This document shows positions 1 through 11,420 of a stretch of DNA of 64,000 nt, piece by piece (the stretch's first letter is position 1; each line of letters begins with the position of its first letter). The stretch spans positions 93,501 to 157,500 of the forward strand of contig JAIGNY010003204.1 in assembly GCA_020152595.1 (NCBI GenBank), given 5' to 3'. Origin of the DNA: Chiridota heheva. Lineage: Eukaryota; Echinodermata; Holothuroidea; Apodida; Chiridotidae. The notes below the pieces were generated by a model. It was given only the letters and a program-made list of their open reading frames with translations, was not told where the DNA came from and did not search any database. A program made the translations under genes and the position numbers.

Positions 1-300
1 TGTATTCAATTATATTTTGTCCTGCGATTTTATCGCTTAAAAAACTATGGGATATGACAAAAAAGTAGTAAAACTGAATCTAGGAAGGGAATTTATAATA
101 TACCACTTAAAAAAAGTTCACATGAGGAAAATTATTTTAAAAATTGAAAAAAGTATAATACATTAACAATTGTTAAGAATGTACGGATGACAATGCCAAC
201 TTTCCACAGTAAACTTCACCAGTCATTTCTACACAGATAAGACAGAGCTTTAAACTTGGAAATCTCCAATTTTTTACTGATTTTGGAGAAGCATTTTGCT
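1..300 (+). repeat. dispersed repeat family R1, copy 1
   Basis: About 250 bp here are clearly related to 29150-29400 plus 29690-29740 (same orientation) and to 4960-5190 (opposite orientation). Shared landmarks include a 'catttctacacagataagac' block near 228-247 and 'aaaaagtagtaaaactgaat' near 61-80. No coding potential is visible. It serves as the SINE-free version of the copy at 29.1-29.7 kb. Confidence 0.75.
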
Positions 301-339
301 ATTTTCTTGGTTTATTGCATATTTTCTTCCATTTAAAGG

Positions 340-560
340 GGCAACTAGACCAAAATGTATGGGCGTATTTTTAGGGGGTCCCCGAAAATCAAATGCTTAT
401 CTAGCATGCAACGGTACAGCAATTTTCTGGTTAATATGAATATTCAAGAGACCCTTTCCCTCACGTTGTCTGTGGGCTATGGAGGCATGAAGTTTATCGA
501 TTTGTTGTGGATATGAAATTTACAAAACCAAGCACCCTCACTTTTCGGCTTAGTACTAAT
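340..560 (+). repeat. dispersed repeat family R2, intact copy
   Basis: This block reappears inverted at 6020-6110 and 6435-6560, where it is split by younger insertions. Matching landmarks are the ggggtcccc / tatttttaggg segment, 'gcttatctagcatgcaacgg' and 'gaagtttatcgat'. It is the uninterrupted reference copy. No open frame of note. Confidence 0.7.
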
Positions 561-604
561 TTAAGTTTAAATTGTTGCTAACTTTCCATTGATATTTAAA
601 GGTT

Positions 605-755
605 GTGCAAACCCCAAGCTTTGTTGTATTGCAGGGGCCATGCCCCTCTGTGGGCCTGCCCTGCCCCTCTGGGGTCTGCCCTTCCCCATGGGGTCTTCCC
701 TTCCCCCTGGGATCTGCCCTTCCCCCTGGGGTCTGCCCTTTTCCCTGGGATAAAA
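605..755 (+). repeat. CT/CCTGGGG-rich minisatellite
   Basis: Imperfect tandem units of about 20 bp, built on 'ctgcccttccccctggggt', run through this stretch. The short open frames on both strands here are by-products of the repeat. Confidence 0.8.
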
Positions 756-799
756 AAAATGTATTTTTTATTTTTTATTATTTTAGATAAACATTTTTT

Positions 800-1110
800 T
801 AACTTTATCTTAATCAATTTCATAAATGAAATACCTTACATGGATAACACAGAATGACAGCATAGTAAGCAATTGTCCTGTTTGGTTCATGAATTGTCCT
901 CATCAATATTAGTCAGAATAGTTTAATTCTGAGGTATGATTATAGCGAAAATCCCAGAGCTTCTTCACCATGGGATTGAACTTTACCGACGCCCTTGAAC
1001 TCTACGCCGAAAAGGCGCAGTGCTTAACGCAATCGCGAACGCATTAATGTGCCCCTCAACAATTCTAGCACCCTGCCCCTTTTAAATCAAGCTAGGGGTC
1101 TGGTCGTGGA
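800..1110 (-). repeat. dispersed repeat family R3, copy 1
   Basis: Reverse-complement relative of 28640-29070. Both contain the 'taatgtgccc...', 'cccttttaaatcaagctagg' and 'gcaattgtcctgtttgg' landmarks. At 28.6 kb part of the unit is tandemly triplicated; here it is single. Confidence 0.7.
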
Positions 1111-1490
1111 ATTTACAATTGTACATGTCAAAAAACAAATATATTCCTTTCATTTGTCTGATAGGGTAAATTGAATAAAGTGCTATGTTTTTATTTCAAG
1201 ATAATGTACCTGGGTGAAGAAAAAAATGGGTGGGTTTTATGCTGGGGTTGAGAGAATAATTTATTTTACAGGCAATGGTAATATTGAATGGTACCAATTA
1301 ACTGATTAATTGTACCACTGATGTTCTGTTAGCAAGAGCTGATATGAAGAACCGTCTCAAGTTGTATTTTATTCAATTAGTCTATTTTGTTGAGGTTTTC
1401 TTTTTAGATTATATATAAAAATGACATATATTATTATATATTACATTTTGATGTTTTATTAATCTTGTTTTTTTCTGTTCTTTTTAATAG

Positions 1491-1580
1491 GACAAGAGAT
1501 ACACTTTATCTATGGAGGACCTCAGTTCCGCACTGTTTGATCATGGAATCAACGTAAAGAAGCCAATGTACTTTTCCTGA
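1491..1580 (+). CDS. possible terminal coding exon of an unidentified gene
   Basis: A strong pyrimidine tract and AG (1469-1490) precede an open stretch of 29 codons ending in TGA at 1578-1580. Its composition is protein-like: it reads from DKRYTLSMEDL to KKPMYFS, with an amphipathic middle. An AATAAA-like 'aataaag' occurs about 260 bp further on, but inside a transposon-like element (1827-2301). I do not recognise the protein; the segment resembles a histone-fold-like tail only loosely. No other exon of the same gene is visible, because the gene would start to the left of the window. It could be a chance open stretch after a cryptic acceptor. Confidence 0.35.
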   Translation, partial: DKRYTLSMEDLSSALFDHGINVKKPMYFS

Positions 1581-1826
1581 TGTTTCCGACCGACAATGTT
1601 TCACCTGGTTAGGATTAGCTAGTCACCATCTGACATAAATTTACATTCAACCAGGGCGGAATTCAAGTGAATTGAGGCATAATGAACAATGCATGTGTAA
1701 TGTGGGGAAAAAGAGAACCTTGTTCCACCCAAGGCTGTATTCCATGCATTGATTATGTTTGGCTTGGAAAATCCCTTTAGAGGATAAGTATATAACATGA
1801 TGGGGTAATTAAAGTATACCATTCAT

Positions 1827-2301
1827 GGTAGCACGGAACTAATAAAGTATCACTCCGCCATCCAAAAATGAGAACTCTCAGAGAAAAGGCTAATAAAAAT
1901 ATTTTTAAGAGGTCTCATGTCATGGGACAAGAAGCTGAGATGTTGAAAATTTCAGGAATGGTAGAGAAAGGATAGTTCTTTACTGTGCATATCCAAACTT
2001 GACGAGATTTGTTTCATTAAAAGTTTCATGGGGAACTATTTTACCATGGATCCATTCCCAAATTGAAGTGATTTGGTGAGGGTATAAAACACCTCTTCAC
2101 TTTAGCCAAAAAAAAAAAAGCCAAAACCTCTGGTGACCCCCTATTGAAAGTACCCTCTATGATCCGAGAGATATTAGATGGTACTTTTTGGAAAACATCA
2201 CAAAAGATACCACATCTATAAAATTCTGGTACAAAAAGGACCCTGAACTTGACTCTTTCATCATAGGCTTCAATGGGGCAAATAATTAGTTCCGTGCTAC
2301 C
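1827..2301. mobile_element. MITE-like element, 17-bp TIRs, TCAT target duplication
   Basis: The ends are perfect inverted repeats GGTAGCACGGAACTAAT (1827-1843 and the complement ending at 2301). Direct TCAT copies flank both ends (1823-1826 and 2302-2305). The 475-bp interior has no long open frame, so the element is non-autonomous. Superfamily is not assigned; a 4-bp duplication is compatible with several. Confidence 0.7.
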
Positions 2302-2494
2302 TCATGTCATAAAACGCCCATAATGTATTTTGCATGGGATGGTACTTGTTTGCAAACAAATGTAAATATGGAAGTAAAGTGTCAGAGAGATTGAACAAAA
2401 CTATTTCCTTTTTAAGATATTAATATATATTGATCTTTGATAAGTTTTTTTGTGAGGTGCAAGTCTGATATATTTGTGTCTTCAGATAAAATGT

Positions 2495-2645
2495 TTTGAC
2501 CTTTGAAATATCAATCAAAGTAAGCAAGTCATTTTTCCTTTGAAATAACAATCAAAGTAAGCAAGTCATTTTACTTTGAAATATCTATCAAAGTAAGCAA
2601 GTCATTTTACTTTGAAATATCATTCAAAGTAAGCAAGTCATTTTT
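2495..2645 (+). repeat. 36-bp tandem repeat, about 4 copies
   Basis: The unit contains 'caaagtaagcaagtcatttt' followed by 'actttgaaatatc'. The unit is itself partly palindromic (actttga...tcaaagt), so each copy could form a small hairpin. Confidence 0.85.
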
Positions 2646-3003
2646 GTTTTATGATGTTTTGTTACGTGGCGGAATTTGGATTAAAGGTTACAGTGAACCA
2701 CACAATTGTGAACAAGGAATATGTATTGCAGATGATGGAGGATGTAGCAATTGATAATTTGTGCTCAAATTTTGGAATATCTGATATTTGACTAGTATAT
2801 CTTCTTTATGTGTTCACATTAAATAAACTATGTGACCATTTAATGTTTATAAAATTCTTTGTATTGTCACGACCCATGCATTAAATCCCTGAAAAATGCA
2901 CGACCTTGAGTATTTGGTTTAGTCCATTGTTACAGCAGGTAAATTTCTTAACAAAGCAAAAGAATGTATGTAAACTTTTCTCGTTTTTCATTCTTTTTTG
3001 TTA

Positions 3004-3051
3004 TTATCTCATCACCCACATATCATATACATATATGTGGGGATGAGATAT
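3004..3051. repeat. palindrome, ~17-bp arms
   Basis: ATCTCATC-ACCCACATAT on the left pairs with ATATGTGGGGATGAGAT on the right, with one bulge and a short AT loop. Confidence 0.75.
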
Positions 3052-3216
3052 TGTAGTCACTTTACTGTATAGGCAAATAACTGCCTATACCTCCTACACT
3101 ACATGGCCACCCAAGTTGATATTAGGGGGCTGTTGCGGTCCACTAGGGGGTCTCATATGATGACCTCATATTAGGGGTTAGTGGTTATAAGTTTTTGGAA
3201 TGGGACAAAATTTGGT

Positions 3217-3330
3217 GATTTTTGCATCTGTCTTTGTGTGCGTGTGCAACAATTAATTTTGTATCACTTATAACTCAAGCGATACAAAATTAATTGTTGC
3301 GTACGCACACACAGACAGATGCAAAAATCA
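3217..3330. repeat. large near-perfect inverted repeat, ~50-bp arms
   Basis: The left arm (3217-3265) reads through 'tttttgcatctgtctttgtg' to 'aattaattttgtatc'. The right arm (3280-3330) is its complement with a few mismatches. The spacer is only about 15 bp, so the DNA could extrude as a long hairpin. It may be a fold-back MITE. Confidence 0.85.
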
Positions 3331-3819
3331 TGCTTCCCTCTACAACCATATTTAGTCCTCCTCTCTCACCCCCGTCTCTCTACTTTTTTTTCTTCACCCA
3401 TGCACCTTCTCTCTCGATCCCAGCTTTCTGGATTTTAGTTCCTGTGTTTCTCTCAACCTCCCCCTGTTTTCTTTCCTTCCTACCTCTGAAATGATCTAAC
3501 TTCTCAGGCATAATTTGACCCTTGCTGTCGTAGTGCCATTAAGCCCTCATCAAACAAACAAGCACAATTACAATCAAAAACTTTGATACACACATGAACC
3601 AAAATTGGTGGATGGGTACCTCTGGCCTGGTACTTATGTCTCCAATATTTTGGGGTACAAAGGTAAAAATGTCACAGGTCAAATGAAACAAGCATTTGGT
3701 GATGGCTGTATCTTTTGAAGGAATTTCTTGGTATCTTTACAAATTGCATAGGTGGGTAGAGTTTAACATTCTAACAAAAATTAAGAGTAATTGAAGGTCA
3801 AAAGTCAAAGGTCAATTAA
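3331..3819. other. no gene seen
   Basis: A pyrimidine-rich stretch (about 3340-3490) and unassigned DNA. The 66-codon open frame here is low-complexity and not supported as a gene. Confidence 0.6.
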
Positions 3820-4450
3820 GTGCTTTTTATGCAAAATTTTGCACCATTTTAAACTCAAAAAGTACAAGACCTATACCAAACCTATGTTGTACCATGATAC
3901 CAGAATTTGTGCCTATAGACTCTGGAGTCAAAAGATCCAAGTCACAGAGCTATTGACCACTTTTAAGCATTTCCCCCTATAGTTATGGAATGGTAAGTGT
4001 GACGTGAGCATGAATGGTGTCATACAGTAGGGTATGATAAATGTGAAAAATTTCAGAAGTTGTTTCAGTGATTAGGGTCAGGTGAAATATATGATTTTAG
4101 GAGGTAATTATGTTCTAATTTGTACATTTTTGTGCCACTTTAAATTCTAAAAGTGCAAGACCTATATCAATCCTATGTTAGTATCATGATACTGTGCTAC
4201 ATTAAGTTGTGTCCCATAAACTCTGGGGTTAAAAGTTCACAGGTCACAGAGCTAGTGACCCCTTTTAACCATTTCCCCCATAGTTTTGGAATGGTAAGTG
4301 ATCTGATCATGGGTGGTGTCATATAGTAGGATAAGATTAATGCCAAAACATTTCAGATGTTGTTTTGGTGGTTAGGGTTAAAGATCAAATATGCGATTTT
4401 AGGGGGTAATTATGTGGTAATTTGTACAATTTAGTACCACGAATGAAAGT
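3820..4450 (+). repeat. diverged ~300-bp tandem duplication, two and a part copies
   Basis: Two successive blocks share, in order, 'aagtacaagacctat / aagtgcaagacctat', 'tcacagagcta', 'catttcccc.tatagtt', 'ggaatggtaagtg' and 'gattttagg'. A third copy begins near 4405 and breaks off. Non-coding. Confidence 0.8.
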
Positions 4451-4506
4451 CAAGAAATCGCACTGAGTACTGTTCAATTCATTTCAATTTATTTGCAAAG
4501 TCCTCC

Positions 4507-4791
4507 AGGCCCTAGTCACGAGGGGCCCTAGTCACGAGGGGCCCTAGTCACGAGGGGCCTCAGTCACGAGGGGCCATAGTCACGAGGGGCCCTAGTCACG
4601 AGAGACCCTAGTCACCAGGGGCCCTAGGTACCAGGGGCCCTAGTCACAAGGGGCCCTAGTCACCAGGGGCCCTAGTCACCAGGGGCCCTAGGCACCAGGG
4701 GCCCTAGGCACCAGGGGCCCTAGGCACCAGGGGCCCTAGGCACCAGGGGCCCTAGGCACCAGGGGCCCTAGGCACCAGGGGCCCTAGGCAC
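4507..4791 (+). repeat. 16-bp minisatellite, about 18 copies
   Basis: The unit is 'ggggccctagtcacga' with variants. Left units carry GTCACGAG, middle units mostly GTCACCAG, and the last seven GGCACCAG, so the array is ordered by variant. Each junction creates a GGGCCC palindrome. Confidence 0.95.
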
Positions 4792-4959
4792 AATATACAT
4801 AAACAAGAAAAGTATTTAAATACAAGATTACAATATACATATATACAAAATAAACACAAACATCACAAAACAAATGTTCAAATGATATGAGAACAGAGCA
4901 ATTTTGCATATAATATTTTAATGTACCTACTGTACAGTATGACAGCTGATTATAATTTT

Positions 4960-5190
4960 GTCTTTGTAGAAATGACTGGTGTATTAAGTCTACTATGGAA
5001 GCTTGGGGTATTTATCCTCACATTAACAATTGTTAATGTATTTTAAACAAAATATATTTAACTTTTCTCCTATTCTAAGTATTTTCCCTCAAACTTTTCT
5101 TCAAGTGGTATATTATTATTATCCTTGCAAGATTCTGTTTTACTACTTTTCTGGCATGTAATGGTTTTTAAGCCAAAACATCGCAGGAAA
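4960..5190 (-). repeat. dispersed repeat family R1, inverted copy
   Basis: The reverse complement matches 20-260, including 'aatataccactt', 'aaaagtagtaaaac' and 'cattaacaattgttaa'. Confidence 0.65.
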
Positions 5191-5239
5191 AAATTTGATA
5201 GATTATATAAAAACTGAGAAATCTGAGGCAGTGACAACT

Positions 5240-5975
5240 AGTCTGAATTCAGTCGTTTCTATACAAAACTTCAAACTTGAATATCTCCTTAACGGAATAA
5301 GATTTTGTAAATGCTTTCTTCACCATTTTGTTTCCCTTGAAGTCCTCTTTTATGCAAAATGGACTCGCTTGACCACTGAACTAATCCTTTAACGAAATAA
5401 ACATTTTTAATGCTCTCTTCACTTTTGTTTCCTTTGAAGTCCTCTTTCGTATAAGATAGACTTGCTTGACCACTAAACTAATCCTTTAACGGAATAAGAT
5501 TTATGAATGCTTTCTTCACTATTTTATTTCCGACGACGACGAGTGAACACACAATTACAATGACGGGGTCGTCGCCTGCGTATTCGGTTATGATAGTAAC
5601 ACTGCTATCACGAAACGCTTAATACGACCCGGACGAGAACACAGGTACGACGTACGGACAGACATAACATCGACAACCAAGTCAATGTCCACGGCCTTTG
5701 ATAACCAGTTGTGGTGCACTGGCGTGTCTACCCAACCCAGGCTCGAACCCAGGGCCTCGTGGTCTGTAGACAGGTATGATAACCGCTACACCACAGTTAG
5801 TAGACAATATTTTATTTCCTTTGAAGTCCTCTTTTATATACGATGGACATGCTTGACCACTGAACTAATTCTTTAACGGAATAAGATTTATAAATGCTTT
5901 CTTCACTATTTCATTTCCTTTGAAGTCCTCTTTCATATACGATGGACATGCTTGACCCCTGAACTAGTTCTTTAA
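5240..5975 (+). repeat. ~98-bp tandem repeat interrupted by a SINE
   Basis: Repeated block: 'ttaacggaataagattt...gctttcttcac...tttcctttgaagtcctcttt...tggac.tgcttgaccactgaact'. About five copies are present, one of them split by the SINE at 5531-5807. A single related unit lies at 29730-29830. Confidence 0.85.
5531..5807 (-). mobile_element. tRNA-derived SINE (family S1), full length
   Basis: On the minus strand the head reads 'tgtggtgtagcggttatca' (A box) and then 'gggttcgagcctggg' (B box), as in a tRNA-derived RNA polymerase III promoter. A ~200-bp body follows, ending in a (CGT)n-like tail. It is flanked by an 11-bp target duplication, TATTTTATTTC, at 5520-5530 and 5808-5818. Three other copies occur at 6152-6400, 19426-19619 and 20152-20428. 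Confidence 0.9.
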
Positions 5976-6019
5976 TCTTTGAAAATGGAGATCTACCTTT
6001 TACACTTTAAAAAAAAACA

Positions 6020-6560
6020 CGCTAGACTGAAATGTGAGGGCGCTTGTTTTTTTTTGTGTGCGAATTTTACAGATAAATCATGCACAAAAGATCGATAAAC
6101 TTCATGCCCCCATAGTAATAATAATAAGTATTATTTATATAGCATTCAGTGTACCTACTGTGGTGTAGCGGTTATCATACATGTCAACAGACCACGAGGC
6201 CCTGGGTTCAAGCCTGGGTTGGGTAGACACGCCAGTGCACCGCAACTGGTTATCAAAGGCCGTGGACATTGACTTGATTGTCGATGTTATGTCTGTCCGT
6301 ACGTCGAACCTGTGTTCTCGTGATAGATAGCATTGTCAATATCATAACCGAATACTCCAGCGATGACCCCGTCATTGTAATTGTATGTTCACTCGTCGTC
6401 ATAGCGCTCACTTCTACGTAGTCCACTGACGACGTGAGGGCAAAGGTCACTTGAATATTAATATGAACTAGAAATTAGACCGTTGCGTGCTAGATAAGCA
6501 TGTAATTTGTGGGGGACCCCTAAAAATACGCCCTCACTTTCGGTCTAATGCTCCTTCTAA
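6020..6560 (-). repeat. R2 repeat copy split by nested insertions
   Basis: R2 sequence runs from about 6020 to 6110 and resumes at about 6436 ('cgacgtgagggcaaaggtc') to 6560. The inserted 6111-6435 segment holds an AATn/tatagcgc-type element remnant and, inside it, an S1 SINE. Confidence 0.7.
6152..6400 (+). mobile_element. tRNA-derived SINE S1, nested copy
   Basis: Plus-strand copy beginning at the A-box region 'tgtggtgtagcggttatcat', with B box 'gggttcaagcctgggttg', and ending 'cactcgtcgtc'. Imperfect flanking repeats (atagcattcag at 6139-6149, atagcgctcac at 6401-6411) look like a decayed target duplication. Confidence 0.85.
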
Positions 6561-7925
6561 TTTTGATTGGTGGTTCAGCGAAGAAGATTGATCTCCCAAA
6601 AAATGTTTACAGAATCAGTTACTCCCATTAAAAAAATTACGTATAACAGATTAACATACAAAATGAGAGAGGTGTGCAAATCACACACCACAAATTTTCA
6701 ATTTTTTTTGCAAGTGGCCTAAGACCGGAAAACTAAAAGTGAATTTTGTGAATTTTGAAGCAATAGAACTACTACCTTCCAATATACCTACATGTATAAT
6801 GGGCTTGAATGATCAAGTTTTTACTTGAATACATAAGAAGGCTCTGAATTAATCGCTGAACTATCACTGAAGCTTTGTGGTGATCGCTGGAAACAAGACT
6901 CTCCAAAATGACGTCATTGTACGTATTAAATGGAACAACAACATGATTGTTAAACATGCATGAAGATAAACAAAGGATGTCAAATGGAAATCTTTATGGC
7001 TGAAAATCGCATTTAGAGGAAACACCAAAATTGTTGTTCTTAAATTTAGAAAGATATCCTATCATAAGTATGGTCTGACTATTTTTAGTTTTTAGAATTT
7101 TCAGGCGTACTTTTCATTTAAGTCTTGGAATGCAGAGACTGGTCAGTTTGAGTCTTAGGTGAAAAAATAAACAGAACTGTATCAACCTCAGGAAAATGAA
7201 CAGAATAATTGTCTGACCATTTTGAAGCTTCAAGCCCCATGAAGCAATATTTATCCTTAAAGGCAACGGTCAGTCAATCATGCACAGTTAATGACTCACA
7301 TCCGGCATATAATACACAACTATTTTTATCACCAGTTTGCAAACAAATTTCTCCCACTAAGACACTTAACACGGATGAGTGATTTCAATCACAAAAAGTT
7401 TCCTGATTACTCAGCACTTTACTTTCTGTAGTCTTATACACACAAATAACCTTGGGACTACTTAGCTGTGGTTTGCTTGGGAATGGCAGATAAGCAATCA
7501 TTGTTTTCAGTTGAAACAATACACTGAAGAAGAAGTCAGGTTGGTAATCGCCATTCCTGAGTTTGCAGGATTAACTCAGGTGTCGTGTGCGGGTAGGCTT
7601 AAAGAGAAACTTTGGCATTTAGAATTTTCAGTCATAGTTGTATGAGAATTCACTTCTTTTTTTTTCCCCCTTTTTTTTTTAATTATTAAGTGAGGGAGCT
7701 GTTGCTATAAAAATACTGCAAAATCTTCCTGCTTTTCAAAATTTCCTAGAAGAAAAACAAATAAAATTTCAAAGAATTTGCAGGAATAAAACAAGGAAGC
7801 CAACAACCAGAGCCAAAAGGTTTTGTGGTTCCGGTACTTTTTCTTTTCTTCATAAGTTGATTGATTTGCAAAATTTGTATTAACTGTCGTGTCATTGCAT
7901 ATGCGGAAATATTTGTTCCATGATA
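6560..7925. other. no gene or recognisable element seen
   Basis: AT-rich DNA. The short open frames, including 81 and 84 codons near 7705-8000 on the minus strand, show no domain, good start context or splice structure. Confidence 0.5.
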
Positions 7926-7929
7926 TTTG

Positions 7930-8935
7930 TTCATAGGCCACACCCGCCATGTGATCAATACAAATGTTGACAACATTAGCATTTGCACAATGATTGACAT
8001 TATTATAGCAAGTATGATGCCAAAACGGTTGCTAACTTATCCTATTTCAACTTAAGCCCCGCCTACTTATTATTATTCAGGACATCGTGTGACCACAACA
8101 TTAGAACATAATGCAGATCATGACCCATCCATGTACCACACATAGCATGCATCTGATACATACTGAGTGAGATACAGAATGGTGTTTACATTATTTAACA
8201 ATTTCAAACTAAGCCATGCCAACCATGCATATTAATGACATCTGTTGATAACATAAGCATGTACACAATAACCAACAAAATTAATATACCCAATATGATG
8301 CAAAACGGACATACAGTTGCTCATTTATTACTTTCAAAATTTTCACTTTAAGCCCCACCCACTTGTTGATATGTATGAAATCACCACCAAATATATTAGG
8401 GCTCTCTGTGCACCCCACATGGCGTGAATCCAGTATATAGTTTTTGAGACATCGTGTTAATAAGCTTTTTGTTTACAAAATCATATTAAGCACGCCGCAA
8501 CAACGCATATTAATGAGAGTCAACGTTTTAACATCATGAACATGTACACACCAGCTAACATAATTATACCAAATATGAAACAAAACATGCGATTGTTAAA
8601 GTATGAACATTTCCAGATTTTTACATTAAGCCCCGCCTTCTCATTAATATGCATGACATTACACCAAAATTAATAGGGCACATCTACAAGCCATGGGCTA
8701 TCTGTGTGCCAAATGTGACATGAATCCAGTTTACCGTCCTTAAGATACCGTGTTTACAAGCTCTTTTCAGAAAAAAACAGATTAAACCTGGCACACTATG
8801 CATATTAATGAAAGTCAACGTTTTTACATCATACACATGTACATACCAGCTAACATAATAATTTTACCGAATATGAAACAAAACAGACATGCGGTTGTTA
8901 AAATATGAACGCTTCCAGATTTTTATCTGAGGGCG
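7930..8935 (+). repeat. diverged ~290-bp satellite, about 3.5 copies
   Basis: Recurrent landmarks are 'catattaatga', 'acatgtacac...aacataat', 'atatgatgcaaaac / atatgaaacaaaac', 'taagcccc.cc' and 'gaatccagt'. Copies start near 7945, 8228, 8510 and 8800. They are moderately diverged from one another and non-coding. Confidence 0.8.
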
Positions 8936-9459
8936 TATTTTCTCGGAGTCTCAGAGAAAGTCCAGTGCGTGTCTTGTATGTGAGATATACAAGCTAGCAT
9001 AGTCTCTCTAGATTTAAATATTCATAGATTTGCTCGAATCGCGTCGAGTTTAAGTCGGAAATTCGTTGGAGGAGATGCATTTATTTGTGCTTTGAATAGT
9101 TTCTTCTTCATTACAATCCCGTAGGAAATGAGTCTCTTTTTCTTTGCAGCGTCCAAAATGAGTCTGCTTTTATTTTCTGAAATCTAAGTGCGTCCCCGTC
9201 CAGCAGAATGATCAACTGAACATGTAATTTAGTAATAATGACATGGTGGTATCACCTGCTTCATGGGTGATCAATGCAAGTGGTGTCTTTCTAACAATGT
9301 ACGTTCTTCGTGCCTGCTTGCTTTTACTAAAATATCTTCTTCTTTCACTGTACAGCCATCATGCTCTCAGTTCTATTTTTATGAATTATAGACGCATTAT
9401 TCTGTTATTGTATATAATCACCCAAGATTGCCATTATGGGTTGGATACTCATTCATACA

Positions 9460-10250
<791 letters not shown>

Positions 10251-10315
10251 TATATGATATATGTTATGTTGATAAATTATATTATATATAATATGTTAAT
10301 AAATGCAAATAACTT

Positions 10316-11420
10316 TGCATTTATCAACATGAATGACATCTGCCATGTTTGGGACCAAAAAACTAACTTATCCAGATCAGTTTGCAAATATGAAGAATTC
10401 CTGGCATCATCAACACCCTGTACAGCTTAGTGTCATCAGCAAATCTACAAATCCTGGAGCCATGGGATACATCAATATCATTAATGAAGATTAAGAAAAA
10501 AATCGGACCTAACACAGAACCCTGAGGAACACCACTTGTAGCCTTCTTCCATGGAGATACTTCACCATTAACAACAACTCTTTGTAAACTAACCAAGATT
10601 TTATCCAACTGGCACACTTTCTCTCCACACCAAGCGCTCTTGTTTTCAACATGAGCCTACCCAATGGAACCTTATCAAATGCTTTAATTGGAAATCTAAA
10701 TACATGATATCCACATTATGACATGAATCAGCTAGTTTTAGTAACACCGTTAAGAAACTCCAATAAATGAGAAACACAAGACCTCTTAAGTAAGAACCCA
10801 TGCTGGGACAAATTCAACAAACCATTGACCAGTAAATGATCTAGTACAACATCATTAGCAATGGACACCATGACATTGTACACAGCACTAGTAAGATTCA
10901 CTGGCTTATAATTACAGGGCAAACTGTGGTCACCTTTTTTTTTATATAGGAGTGACATCAGCAATTCTCAAATCATTAGGAAGAACACCAATATCAGCGC
11001 ACTTTGAAAAGATAATACTCAGGGGAACAGAAAGAGTACCAGAACACTCATCAGACAGCAGGGTGTATACCGTCTAGACCAGGTGCTTTCTTTACATTTA
11101 AACCCTTTAAATTCTTAGACACAACATCAACTGAAAAATCAACATCCTTAACTCTGTTAACTGGAGAGCTTACACTAAGATAATCCCCAACATCATCAGC
11201 AAGGAACTCCTTAGTAAAAACAGACACAATGCACTAGTCAATCCTCATCCATATCCTCTTACTACTATTGACAGATTGATAGTAGCAACATCATTACCCT
11301 GATGAGCACCAAGAACCTTCTTGGTCAGTTGGTTGCTTGCTTTGAGCAAACATAAGAATGAAACGATTATCTTAACCTCTTGGACAAACGTTTTCCAAAA
11401 AGAACTTTAGTATTTTTTAT
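10316..11420 (-). mobile_element. CR1/jockey-like LINE fragment (family L-B), RT part
   Basis: On the minus strand, translated pieces in more than one frame include KAPGLDGIHP near 11075, then the core SGVPQGSVLGPI (near 10530) and FADDTKLYRVL. These are reverse-transcriptase motifs of non-LTR retrotransposons. The copy has frameshifts and stops. It ends abruptly at 'tgcatttatcaacatgaatg' beside the (TA)n tract, so the C-terminal third is missing compared with the copy at 63.3-64 kb. Confidence 0.85.
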
